This document shows positions 34,932-42,984 of a stretch of 64,000 nucleotides of DNA, piece by piece; position 1 is the stretch's first letter, and every line of letters starts with the position of its first letter. Source of the stretch: Polynucleobacter bastaniensis (lineage in GTDB: Bacteria; Pseudomonadota; Gammaproteobacteria; Burkholderiales; Burkholderiaceae). The notes under the pieces are model-generated. The model made no database searches, was not told the origin of the DNA, and saw only the letters and a list, made by a program, of their open reading frames with translations. Position numbers and translations under genes: made by a program. The stretch covers positions 204,955 to 268,954 of the forward strand of contig NZ_JACVOU010000005.1 in the NCBI RefSeq assembly GCF_018882205.1, in the 5' to 3' direction.

Positions 34932-34960
34932 TACATGCCACTGATTTTGAGTGGCATGTA
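34932..34960. terminator. Bidirectional hairpin between the Fic gene and the phage block
   Basis: TACATGCCACT (34932-34942) pairs perfectly over 11 bp with AGTGGCATGTA (34950-34960) around a 7-base loop. It lies between two convergent genes, where a bidirectional terminator is expected, but T-runs are short. It should limit read-through from the scaffold-like gene toward the capsid gene. Confidence 0.55.
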
Positions 34961-34972
34961 ATTCAGACCTAT

Positions 34973-36205
34973 CTATATCCCCATATTGCCTAAATGCTGG
35001 GCAATCCGATCCATCGGGTTTTCGGAGCTAGCCAGTGGCGCACCTAAGGTGGATGTTCGCGCCCGAATAGGTTGAAGTGTCTGCAGTGGCGTGATCTTTG
35101 CGTTGGCGAAGCTAGGCTCTGGCATCCCTATTGAGTCGTAGATGGATTCAATCGTAGATTGCCATTGCTCTGGTTTATTGGTTTGCACAAACACCTGCAT
35201 GTAAAACGGATCAGTTAAATACTTGTAAAAGCATTGAGCCTTAGCTGAATGATCAATCTCATCTTCTCGAGAGTTTAAGTATTTGATGATTTGATGCTTA
35301 GCCTCTGAGATTAGTTCGGCAGGTTTCTTCTGCTTGGTAGTGAGCGCCATAGTGTTATCAACAAATTGACTCTCGATCTCATATTTACGTATGACATCTT
35401 GCAAGCTGACCACCTTAACTTGTAAATCTTCAACTTGCTTTTCTAGATCTCGCTTTTCATTAATGATCTTTTGGATCCGTTCGCAGCCACGCTTTGACTT
35501 GATGTCGCCAGAGGCTTCTTCATTAGGCTTGTTTTTGTTCTCGGGGCTCGAATCCTCAGCTCCAGGGTTCAACACCCGATTGATGAATTCTTCTGCGCTT
35601 TCAGTCTGAATGGCTGGCTGTGGGAGTACATCTACAGTGATGGCAGCTGGTGCAGGCAATAACTCTCCCAGGTCATAAGCTTGAGGCTCTAGTTCGCCTT
35701 CAGGAGCGGTCATCATGGCAGGTACCTGCACCTCACCCTTGACTGGAGCAAAGATTGGCTCAACCTCTGAATCCTCTAACTCTTCTCCCTCTTCAATATC
35801 CTCAGATATTTGAGCAAGAGATGCGCTGGGCTTGGTTGCTTTACTAAGGTCATCAAGCAAGCTTGTGGCCTGACTTTTAGGCTCTGCTTTTTGTGCCCTG
35901 AGCGCCTTTTGCTTTTCAGCTTCCTGCTCTTTAGCTAATTTGGCAACTGCTTGCTCTTGAGCTTTTTTTACCTTTTCTTCATCGGATGCCTTCTGAGCTG
36001 CCGCTCTTTCTGCTAACTTCAGATCACGCTCTTCTCTTGCCTTTATTCGCCTGGCGTGTACTTCAGCCGCATGTTTGTCTTCAGCCTCTTTTCTCAAGCG
36101 CTCGCGTTCTTTTAGCTCTTCCCTATTTTGAGCTCTTTGAATGGATCCACCATTGCTGAGAACCTCTGATTTAAAGCCAGTTACCTCATTTGCTACCTGC
36201 GTCAT
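34973..36205 (-). CDS. Coiled-coil protein, probable phage scaffold-like
   Basis: A 410-residue, highly charged protein. Residues about 20-110 are a long Lys/Glu/Ala/Arg coiled coil (EELKERERLRKEAEDKHAAE), the middle is acidic and Pro-rich (about 120-215), a second coiled coil follows (KIINEKRDLEKQVEDLQVKV), and the C-terminus looks folded (FYKYLTDPFYMQVFVQTNKP). No family is recognised. Its place after the portal and its acidic, coiled, disordered character suggest a scaffolding protein. It overlaps the portal gene by 20 bp. Confidence 0.6.
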   Translation of the reverse strand: MTQVANEVTGFKSEVLSNGGSIQRAQNREELKERERLRKEAEDKHAAEVHARRIKAREERDLKLAERAAAQKASDEEKVKKAQEQAVAKLAKEQEAEKQKALRAQKAEPKSQATSLLDDLSKATKPSASLAQISEDIEEGEELEDSEVEPIFAPVKGEVQVPAMMTAPEGELEPQAYDLGELLPAPAAITVDVLPQPAIQTESAEEFINRVLNPGAEDSSPENKNKPNEEASGDIKSKRGCERIQKIINEKRDLEKQVEDLQVKVVSLQDVIRKYEIESQFVDNTMALTTKQKKPAELISEAKHQIIKYLNSREDEIDHSAKAQCFYKYLTDPFYMQVFVQTNKPEQWQSTIESIYDSIGMPEPSFANAKITPLQTLQPIRARTSTLGAPLASSENPMDRIAQHLGNMGI

Positions 36206-38132
36206 TGCTGATCTCCTCTTTTAATGAATTACGCTCGCTACTTATCTCGTTATTGACTCTTCGTTGCCCCTCCGAAAATAGATTGACTCCAAAGTTGGGG
36301 TCGACATATCCCTCCGCTTGCTTTTCTACATTCGGTATAAATAGATTTGAATCGATACGATCGTCATATCGCAAGACAGTTTCCCGTAGGAGATTACGGA
36401 TATGTTCGTAATCCATTCCTCTAGCTTGTAGGTTTTGAATTTGAATTGATAGATTCGTAATTATTGGCAGGACTTTCAACCAACCTTCTTTTTCTTCTAT
36501 GCCATCCGGTGCACCGGTAGTGCCCGCTCTGATTCTGAGATCGACCATGTCAAAGATTCGATCTTTGGTAAGTGTTGGCCAGTCATAGGTTTTCTCTTTT
36601 GTGATGGTGAGTCGGCCATCGACCATGGTCGTTCTAGTAATTGGCACACCCATATAGCGCTCTACCTGTTCACTTGTAAGTTCTTGCAATAGAATCTGGG
36701 CGCTGTATTGCGCTATCTCTTGCAGCCAATCTTCTATCTGGTCTTTGAATTCGAATACGCGTCCCGATAAGGCTCTTTGCAAAATATTGGCTTCGGTTGC
36801 TGTCTTGGGTCTGACCACTGTAGAGCGCGCAGCATCTTGCAAGCCTGTGACTTGCTCCCAGTCATAGCGCACTGCACTGGTGTCATAGACGATCGGGTCG
36901 ATCTTAGGGTGACCTCTGGGAATAATCACCTGGTTAAGAGGCTTGCCTTCGGTATCGACAATTGTGATCTCGCCAAATCGAGAATCAGAATGCTTCTTGA
37001 TCGTCTTCTCATTGATATCAGCAGAGGCCACCCATCCTGGAATACAAAGATCTCTATGCTGATTGAATCGATCCCGCGCTTCGTTATGCTCATCTTGTAG
37101 TCGTTCAGTTAGATCCACTAGGCTTGGACCAACAAACTGGCCATCAACTACCTGATAAGGCAATAGAAAGAATGGATACCAGCGCTCTCCTGCCCTAGGT
37201 GGTGAATAGGGTTCCCGTAACCATTCGGTCCCGCCCTCCACCATTGTGTATACGCGCTGAGTAGTTCTATCCCAGATCTCTAGGACAGCTATTTGCTGGT
37301 CGTCTGTAACTGGTCCAGCCTCCAGTTGCATTGAGGCTAAGCGCTTGGCCTTCTTGTGCGAGGGTTCACTTTGGCCTGCTTGGTAGATCTTAGCGTTAGC
37401 GAGATTCTTTTTATATAAAGCCTCAGCCTGCGCTCGCTTCATAGGGATAATCTGGCACATCCAATCAGCGTCGGTGTAATCCCAAAATTCGCAGACAGAT
37501 GGATCAATCAGGAGGTTTTCTGTGAGGACTCTATCAATAACGAGACCTTCAGCTGCCCAAACCTCAGATTGCTCTCGCCCTCCCAACAATTGCTCTTCTA
37601 GCTCAGAGAGCTTTTCTTCATGACGATTTCTTTGGCTAGCGTCTTTAAGATCTTGTTGGAGATCTTGTGTAGCGAGCAGGTTCTCTTGTTGATCGTTAAT
37701 GCGATTCTGAATAAACGCTTCACTATAAATATCCCTCTGATACATCACCTTTAGGATGCCGAAGCTACAGGTAAGCGCTGCCCTTACGGTCGACTTGGCT
37801 CGATTCTTGAGTTGGGCGTGTTCTAGTGCTCTATTGGTTACTTTCTCAAGGGTGCTGCAAAAGAGTTTGATATCCGCGCCCGCATGGGCTGGAGTGATTG
37901 AGATCTCTGGATTGCGCGCATAGACGTTAGGCAAGACTGCCGAGATAGTTCCGTGAATTAGGTTGGCTCTAAGGCCGTAAAATTCCTTACCAGCAGGATC
38001 AGCATTCCAATTGAAGCCGGCGACTGTATTGCGGTTGTGCTTTACGCGCTTATGAAAGGTAGTCCAGTGAGTCCGTGCATGTTTGATGCGGGCATTCCAC
38101 TTTTGTTGAAGAGCTTTGGAGTCTTGGGGCAC
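36186..38132 (-). CDS. Phage portal protein
   Basis: A 648-residue protein of the size and style of P22-like portals. GLRANLIHGTISAVLPNVYARNPEI is the portal wing-like start, WDYTDADWM and YPFFLLPYQVVDGQFVGPSL the middle, and FEFKDQIEDWLQEIAQYSAQI the long channel helix. The portal forms the dodecameric DNA entry ring that docks the terminase. It is placed between terminase and scaffold, the usual order. RBS is not strong. Confidence 0.75.
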   Translation of the reverse strand: MPQDSKALQQKWNARIKHARTHWTTFHKRVKHNRNTVAGFNWNADPAGKEFYGLRANLIHGTISAVLPNVYARNPEISITPAHAGADIKLFCSTLEKVTNRALEHAQLKNRAKSTVRAALTCSFGILKVMYQRDIYSEAFIQNRINDQQENLLATQDLQQDLKDASQRNRHEEKLSELEEQLLGGREQSEVWAAEGLVIDRVLTENLLIDPSVCEFWDYTDADWMCQIIPMKRAQAEALYKKNLANAKIYQAGQSEPSHKKAKRLASMQLEAGPVTDDQQIAVLEIWDRTTQRVYTMVEGGTEWLREPYSPPRAGERWYPFFLLPYQVVDGQFVGPSLVDLTERLQDEHNEARDRFNQHRDLCIPGWVASADINEKTIKKHSDSRFGEITIVDTEGKPLNQVIIPRGHPKIDPIVYDTSAVRYDWEQVTGLQDAARSTVVRPKTATEANILQRALSGRVFEFKDQIEDWLQEIAQYSAQILLQELTSEQVERYMGVPITRTTMVDGRLTITKEKTYDWPTLTKDRIFDMVDLRIRAGTTGAPDGIEEKEGWLKVLPIITNLSIQIQNLQARGMDYEHIRNLLRETVLRYDDRIDSNLFIPNVEKQAEGYVDPNFGVNLFSEGQRRVNNEISSERNSLKEEISNDAGSK

Positions 38133-38180
38133 ATCCTATTTATAAATTCGAAATGGGTAACTTAAGAATTTATTTTGAAT

Positions 38181-39488
38181 TTATTCAGCAACTCTTCGAG
38201 CTCGCATCACACCATACCTCGTGGCATCCCAGGCATGATCCTCAGCATCGGTATCTACGTCTTCTGGGTTTAATGAGTCTGGCGGTAACTGGGGAATGGT
38301 TCTTAGCCAGTGCTTACAGGTACTAAAAACTTTTAATCTTCCTTCGGCCAATAGGCGAATGATTTCTTGGGCACCATTTACTCTGCTTCTAGGTGCGTTG
38401 TAGGCCTCGGTCCATTTCACCCCTTTATCTCTAAAAATTTGACCAATGGATCGCTCTGCTCCGATCTTGGAAAATATGGAAGGGTCAGCAAGGTTCATCC
38501 GATATTCATATCCGAGGCGTTGATCATGAATTTCAATCTTTTTGACCTTCTCGGCCACTACCGTTGCATCTTCTCTAGTACCAGTGTTTTCTTTATCCCC
38601 ATATCCATAGAGCTCTCTCCATAAGTAATAGATTCCATCATTGGATAAAGCAAACCAGTAAACGGCATATGGCCTAGCGTATCCCCAATCCATGGAACGC
38701 CAGACCTTCCATGTTGGTGGAATTGCGAAGGGTTCTACAACGTGTTTAGAAGGTTGCCATACGCCCTCTAAGAAGCTTCCCACGTGGATATCCCAATCAC
38801 CTTCTAGCCATGCCCTACGCCTGTTTGGATCGCTTAGTGACTCAAGACTCATGAGGTAGTTGGGATCATTTTTGAGCAGGTGCGTGTTCTCATAGATAGT
38901 CGAATGTATTCGCACCCTTGGTAGTGCGCCCTCTTGTCTGATGATTTGTCCCGCCGGCATAGCTCCAATCTGAAATCTCTCCTTTACAGATGCATGACCC
39001 ACTCCAAATGGATTGCAGGTGGCACGCACCATCCTTGGCATACCAGGATGAGACGACCTGCAGGTGGAATGCATTGCTTCATAGAAAGAAAGGTTTCGCC
39101 AGTTGGTTAGCTCCTCGAACCCTAGCCATGGGTATTCATGGCCGTGGTAATTCCAGTAGTCGTCCTCATTCGCTCCATAGCGAAAGTACAGCATCTCTCC
39201 TGTGGGCCACTTCCAGACGTAATCTGACTCATTGAACTTGGCGCCTGGAAAGATTTGATAGAACCAGCGTTTACTCTTGGCTACTACGTCAGCCAATTGG
39301 GGGTAAGTCAGGCGAAAGAGTGTTCCGCGCCAATGATCCCCGAAGCCTTTACCAACATGTTGGGCATAGCTCATTAACAAGGTATCGGTCTTACCTCCTC
39401 CTCTGGTGCCTTCGAGCAATACCTCATACACAGGGCACGTCAGAAACAAAGTCTGACTGCCGGGCAATGGTGCCCAGATGGTTTTCAT
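38181..39488 (-). CDS. terL: Terminase large subunit
   Basis: A 435-residue packaging motor. The ATPase half has the Walker A variant LEGTRGGGKTDTLL and Walker B YPWLGFEELTNW; the nuclease half begins WRSMDWGYARPYAVYW and ends with DAEDHAWDATRYGVM, supplying metal-binding acidic residues. Length matches short terminases of podovirus-like phages. Preceded by the small-subunit-like gene with a 17-bp gap. Confidence 0.9.
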   Translation of the reverse strand: MKTIWAPLPGSQTLFLTCPVYEVLLEGTRGGGKTDTLLMSYAQHVGKGFGDHWRGTLFRLTYPQLADVVAKSKRWFYQIFPGAKFNESDYVWKWPTGEMLYFRYGANEDDYWNYHGHEYPWLGFEELTNWRNLSFYEAMHSTCRSSHPGMPRMVRATCNPFGVGHASVKERFQIGAMPAGQIIRQEGALPRVRIHSTIYENTHLLKNDPNYLMSLESLSDPNRRRAWLEGDWDIHVGSFLEGVWQPSKHVVEPFAIPPTWKVWRSMDWGYARPYAVYWFALSNDGIYYLWRELYGYGDKENTGTREDATVVAEKVKKIEIHDQRLGYEYRMNLADPSIFSKIGAERSIGQIFRDKGVKWTEAYNAPRSRVNGAQEIIRLLAEGRLKVFSTCKHWLRTIPQLPPDSLNPEDVDTDAEDHAWDATRYGVMRARRVAE

Positions 39489-39505
39489 TAGTTTTGTTTA
39501 ATTCA

Positions 39506-39910
39506 CTAGTGTTTTGCTTGGGCAGCTTGCTCCCACTCATCTATGCTCATAGCGCTTGGCACGACTAGGACCCCACTTTGTAGGGGTGCGCCATCTTTGC
39601 CAGTGTGCTCAATGGCTGATAGGCGTGGATGTACATAAGGTGCAGCGTGCCTTCCTACAGTAGCAGCCATGTTCAGAAGCTTTATGCGAGCTTCATTTGC
39701 TAATGTCTTGTCGCCAAGTTCCTCTTCTTGAACATTGCTAGCTTCTTCGTATAGCTGGTGCATCACCTTCATCATGACCTCTAGAGGTGTGATCCCCTGG
39801 GTAGCAACAGCCTCAGCAATCTGGCGGGTACGCTTAGTTAGGCTGCCAGTCTTGCGACCAGCCCCCGGCCTTTTCCCTCCTTTTGATTTCTTTTGATTGT
39901 TTTCAATCAT
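39506..39910 (-). CDS. terS: Probable terminase small subunit-like protein
   Basis: A 134-residue protein with a basic N-terminus, KKSKGGKRPGAGRKTGSLTKRTRQIAE, the 'KRPGAGRK' start common in small terminase-associated proteins, then helices (GITPLEVMMKVMHQLYEEA) and a C-terminal tail. Small terminases recognise the packaging site. Placement directly before terL supports the call. The 5' end overlaps the next upstream gene by 4 bp. Confidence 0.7.
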   Translation of the reverse strand: MIENNQKKSKGGKRPGAGRKTGSLTKRTRQIAEAVATQGITPLEVMMKVMHQLYEEASNVQEEELGDKTLANEARIKLLNMAATVGRHAAPYVHPRLSAIEHTGKDGAPLQSGVLVVPSAMSIDEWEQAAQAKH

Positions 39911-40149
39911 GGGGTCACAGTTGGTTCTTTGATGAGCTTCAAAAGATGGGGTTGCAATGCGACTGAATCACCAATGGGCTCATCAAACTCGATGATGATT
40001 CTTTGGAATAAGTCATGACGGCTTTGGGCTCCGCGATGCTTTACGACGGTACCTACGCGCCCACTTGGGGTCTTCACTTTTGATCCAATGGGAAAGTCCT
40101 CCATGTCCAGGCGGTCAATGACGCCCGCAATGGGTTGATTAGTTTGCAT
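39907..40149 (-). CDS. Small unknown phage protein with SH3-like segment
   Basis: 80 residues from the ATG at 40149, chosen for the GGAGAAG ribosome binding site and because it overlaps the upstream gene by only 11 bp. The segment FPIGSKVKTPSGRVGTVVKH resembles a KOW/SH3-like barrel start seen in many small phage proteins. Function unknown. Confidence 0.6.
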   Translation of the reverse strand: MQTNQPIAGVIDRLDMEDFPIGSKVKTPSGRVGTVVKHRGAQSRHDLFQRIIIEFDEPIGDSVALQPHLLKLIKEPTVTP

Positions 40150-41080
40150 TGGACTTCTCCATAGTTTCTGCGCGCTCTTTTCGCTTGTGTAGTTCGGCAA
40201 AGATTCGGGTTTTGAAGGAATCGTAGCTTTCAGAGCCTTGGGCCTTCATCGAGAGCTCCCTGCCTTTGGTGTCTATGCCCTCATTGGTCTTCCACCAGGC
40301 GTCTTCGTCTGCGCTAGCAGCTTCTGCCTTCTTACGCGCCCCTTTGAGTATGGCCAAGACATAGCCAGCATTGATGGGGGTTGGGTTTGAGACTTTCATG
40401 CGCGTTTCCTTTGCTGTGGCAATCGCCTCTGCCACTTCGGCTTCCGTTACCCCAAGATTGACGATGTCTCGTATGCGGTAGTCGTCTACGGCTATAGCTC
40501 TACCCTCCTTGCTGATCATGGCTGCAAAGCTTTTGTATTTTTCGATACGCTCCTGAAAAACTTTTTCTTCGTCCGTTGGAATGGGTGGTCCTTGGGGAAT
40601 TTTTTCCTTTTCACCCCCATTGTTTTGTTTGCCTGGTGTATGGAGATTGGTTACTGGTGACTGGTGTTTGGTGTCTGGTGAGCAATGCGTTCGCATTGCG
40701 GTCGCATTGCGAACGCATCCAATATTTGGGGTGATTTCTGGTTGATGCTCATCTGATGGAAATGATTGCCATCTGCCTTCTGCACTCCGCCTAGCCTTGA
40801 GTTGCTTGTCTTTAAAGCGGGCAATTTCATGATCGCAGCGCTCTTGTCTCCAGCCATCATCAGTAAGGGTAAAAAATTCATTGAGGACGGAGACAACTGC
40901 ATTTTTTTCTTCTTTTGACCTGGCGTTAATTAATCTTTGCACTAGCTTCACATCTAACGGCATTGGTTTTTCTGTGGCGTAGTACTTTCTGATGAGGCGG
41001 CTATAAGTTGCATCTTCTATGAATGTAAGATGCGCAGTCGCTTCTGCGTAATCTCCAATGTGATGCTCGTAGTAATTCAT
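40139..41080 (-). CDS. DUF1376 domain protein (YdaU-like, replication-associated)
   Basis: About 313 residues from ATG 41080, chosen because MNYYEHHIGDYAEATAHLTFIEDATYSRLIR is the canonical DUF1376 start and CGGAG lies upstream. DUF1376 proteins of lambdoid prophages (YdaU) combine a winged-helix-like domain with a variable C-terminus and sit where replication initiation genes lie; the biochemical role is not proven. First gene of the leftward phage operon; its promoter must lie in the 430-bp gap to the right. Confidence 0.8.
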   Translation of the reverse strand: MNYYEHHIGDYAEATAHLTFIEDATYSRLIRKYYATEKPMPLDVKLVQRLINARSKEEKNAVVSVLNEFFTLTDDGWRQERCDHEIARFKDKQLKARRSAEGRWQSFPSDEHQPEITPNIGCVRNATAMRTHCSPDTKHQSPVTNLHTPGKQNNGGEKEKIPQGPPIPTDEEKVFQERIEKYKSFAAMISKEGRAIAVDDYRIRDIVNLGVTEAEVAEAIATAKETRMKVSNPTPINAGYVLAILKGARKKAEAASADEDAWWKTNEGIDTKGRELSMKAQGSESYDSFKTRIFAELHKRKERAETMEKSNAN

Positions 41081-41510
41081 CTCGATTTGTCTCCGTGTAG
41101 TTCTTTTTCTTGCGTGCAATATTTTTTGCAAGAGATGAATCTAACAATCGGAAAGCGTATCGTCAAACGCGTTTTTTCTGAATTTTTCTTTAATTTATTT
41201 ATTCATCAATTCTCTGTAATCCATGTTTGAGAAATTTGTGAGAATGATTTTATTTATCTGAAGTGTTTGTTGATCTATATATGTCCACCACTCTCTTTGC
41301 GCTATCAGAATCTTCTGACAGGGCTGTAGCCATTTATTTATATGGCTTGTGTCACTTCTATGAATAAATATTTTTTTGTAGTCAAAAATTAATATGCGTC
41401 TTCAAAGTGGGTATTGACATTTGATTGACCACCAAAATTTCATTGACTACATTGCACTTCAGCAGCACACAAAACGATTCATAACAAAACACAATAGGAG
41501 ATTAAATTAA
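41081..41510. other. 430-bp AT-rich control region without a gene
   Basis: The gap separates the leftward phage operon from the rightward AlpA group. I see no coding frame with a ribosome binding site. It holds a 14-bp inverted repeat TCAGAATCTTCTGA (41305-41318), an AGCCAT/ATGGCT repeat (41328-41347) and several TTGAC hexamers at its right end. It may also include an origin or packaging site, but nothing visible proves this. Confidence 0.5.
41425..41453 (+). promoter_or_regulatory. Candidate promoter for the small ORF and alpA
   Basis: TTGACC (41425-41430), 17 bp, TACATT (41448-41453). A TTGACA at 41414 and a TTGACT at 41443 lie close, so alternative -35 boxes exist. Transcription would begin near 41460, about 50 bases before the small ORF. 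Confidence 0.4.
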
Positions 41511-41621
41511 ATGGTGGCATTTCGTTTGTATAGCTTGTATCGATCTTATGGATACACAAAAATGAGTTCTGCAAAGATGGCATTGCAGGTTTATCGTAAA
41601 AATGTAAAACGCGCCCGCTAA
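41511..41621 (+). CDS. Small basic protein upstream of alpA
   Basis: A 36-codon frame with a clear RBS (TAGGAG) 9 bases before its ATG. The product starts MVAFRLYSLYRSYGY and ends VYRKNVKRAR; it is strongly basic and tyrosine-rich. Its stop is 10 bp before the AlpA ATG and overlaps the latter's ribosome binding site, so the two are probably coupled. No family recognised; it could be a small regulator or a leader peptide. Confidence 0.55.
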   Translation: MVAFRLYSLYRSYGYTKMSSAKMALQVYRKNVKRAR

Positions 41622-41631
41622 GGAAATGATC

Positions 41632-41841
41632 ATGAATGACATCACATCCAGGGATATGAACGTGACCTTAATGCGAATTCCTCAAATTCTGAAAATGATG
41701 CCGATTTCTAAATCTAAGTTTTGGCTCATGGTGCAGAAAGGTGAATTTCCAAAACCGATCAAAATTGGCAGGTCATCCTTTTGGACGTTTGAGCAAGTTC
41801 AGACTTTTATTGGGGAAAGGGCAAGGCAATCCACCAATTGA
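41632..41841 (+). CDS. alpA: AlpA family DNA-binding regulator
   Basis: 69 residues with the AlpA/MerR-like helix-turn-helix: LRMIPQIL-type start, MMPISKSKFWLMVQKGEFPKP, IKIGRSSFWTFEQVQTFI. I start at 41632, not 41626, because AAGGA is 7 bases before the second ATG and only 1 before the first. AlpA proteins activate excision or early genes in P4-like islands and satellites. It sits at the boundary between the phage block and the defence genes. Confidence 0.85.
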   Translation: MNDITSRDMNVTLMRIPQILKMMPISKSKFWLMVQKGEFPKPIKIGRSSFWTFEQVQTFIGERARQSTN

Positions 41842-41863
41842 AAAATGGCTATCTCCTGAGGTT

Positions 41864-41897
41864 AAGCTCATTCAATGAGCTAGTGAATTCGTACCAT
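41864..41897 (+). promoter_or_regulatory. WYL-type operator and -10, upstream of the DUF3883/methyltransferase operon
   Basis: AAGCTCA-TTCAA-TGAGCTA (41864-41882) is one of six copies of the palindrome TAGCTCA-N5-TGAGCTA, with one mismatch. Exactly 10 bp after it is TACCAT (41892-41897), a plausible -10. Transcription should start near 41904, just before the AGGAGA ribosome binding site of the 103-residue protein. Confidence 0.6.
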
Positions 41898-41917
41898 CAA
41901 GACCTTAGGAGATAACA

Positions 41918-42229
41918 ATGCAAGTCGATACAGTAAAAAAGTTTGTTGTAGAGGTTTTTAGCGATAAGGGGGCAATGGAGATAAGTCCATGGGTCCAAAT
42001 AGGCGAATTTGATAACGCCACCCAAGCTACAGAAGCCTGTAAGCAGATTGTCGATAACTTTCTATATAAGTCGATCAAGAGAGGGCAAGATGCAAAGGCT
42101 CTAATAAATCAGTACCTTAATTATGGCGATGTACCATGTATAAATAGCGAAGAAAATTTCAATATTTTTGATCTGTACGCGTATTTAAATCAAAAATGTA
42201 TTGAGATAACCAATCGGACATACAAATGA
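41918..42229 (+). CDS. Unknown 103-residue protein at the head of the defence operon
   Basis: No family recognised. The sequence is acidic with one predicted alpha/beta part (FVVEVFSDKGAMEISPWVQIGEF) and a helical C-terminus (FNIFDLYAYLNQKCIEI). It has a good RBS (AGGAG) and its stop overlaps the next ATG by 4 bp, so it is made together with the DUF3883 protein. It could be a controller or an accessory subunit. No helix-turn-helix is evident. Confidence 0.7.
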   Translation: MQVDTVKKFVVEVFSDKGAMEISPWVQIGEFDNATQATEACKQIVDNFLYKSIKRGQDAKALINQYLNYGDVPCINSEENFNIFDLYAYLNQKCIEITNRTYK

Positions 42230-42975
42230 AAAAATCCAATTATTTGACTATGGTAGTTGCTTATTACCTTTCAAAATTTAACGACTCTGCCTACAAGGCT
42301 TTAAATCATGGTACCAAGACAAAGACACATGAAGCGATTGGTCGAGCCCTAGAAGTTAATAAAAATACAGTTAAAAATATGCGGGATGAATTTGATCCCC
42401 TCCATGACAATAAGAGAGCTGGCTGGTATCAAAGGGACTTACGGCCAAGCAGACAAAAAATTGTTGAGCTATACCAGCACCTTCAGGAAGAAGAGCTAAG
42501 GGATTTGGTTCTCGAGATACTTGAGAACAATAATGCCTTAGATGGCGATAATTCATCTGATTTGATTGAGGTATTAGACGAGCGAAATTCAAACCCGATC
42601 TTTATTGTTCGCGGAATTACCGGGAGAAAGGCTGAGGAGATTTTCCTAGAATTCCATAAAGCAAATGCCTTACCCCTCCCAGGGGAAATCATTGACAAAC
42701 GTGATCACGGATGTGGATATGACTATGAAATAAGCGGGGAATCAAAAGCCTTTATTGAGGTCAAAGGATTGGATGGCGATACCGGCGGAATTAGCTTTAC
42801 TAGCAAAGAATGGGATGTAGCCCAAAAAGAGGGTGATAACTACTTCTTGGTATTGATAAAGAATGTTTCATCCATCCCAACTGTAAAGATTATCCAAAAC
42901 CCAGCGAAAGTACTTAACCCCAAGAAATACATCTTCACTACGGTACAGATCCGATGGAATCTGGCAATAGCCTAA
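42226..42975 (+). CDS. DUF3883 domain protein, candidate nuclease subunit
   Basis: A 249-residue protein. The N-terminal 100 residues are helical (TKTHEAIGRALEVNKNTVKNMRDEF, helix-turn-helix-like). The C-terminal half is a DUF3883/NOV-C domain with a PD-(D/E)XK-like core: GYDYEI, then SKAFIEVKG (Glu-Val-Lys) and GGISFTSKEWDVAQKEGDNY. This domain is recurrent in restriction and phage-defence operons and is thought to be a nuclease. It precedes the C5 methyltransferase by 9 bp, so the pair has the look of restriction plus modification. Confidence 0.78.
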   Translation: MKKSNYLTMVVAYYLSKFNDSAYKALNHGTKTKTHEAIGRALEVNKNTVKNMRDEFDPLHDNKRAGWYQRDLRPSRQKIVELYQHLQEEELRDLVLEILENNNALDGDNSSDLIEVLDERNSNPIFIVRGITGRKAEEIFLEFHKANALPLPGEIIDKRDHGCGYDYEISGESKAFIEVKGLDGDTGGISFTSKEWDVAQKEGDNYFLVLIKNVSSIPTVKIIQNPAKVLNPKKYIFTTVQIRWNLAIA

Positions 42976-42984
42976 AATTGCAGA

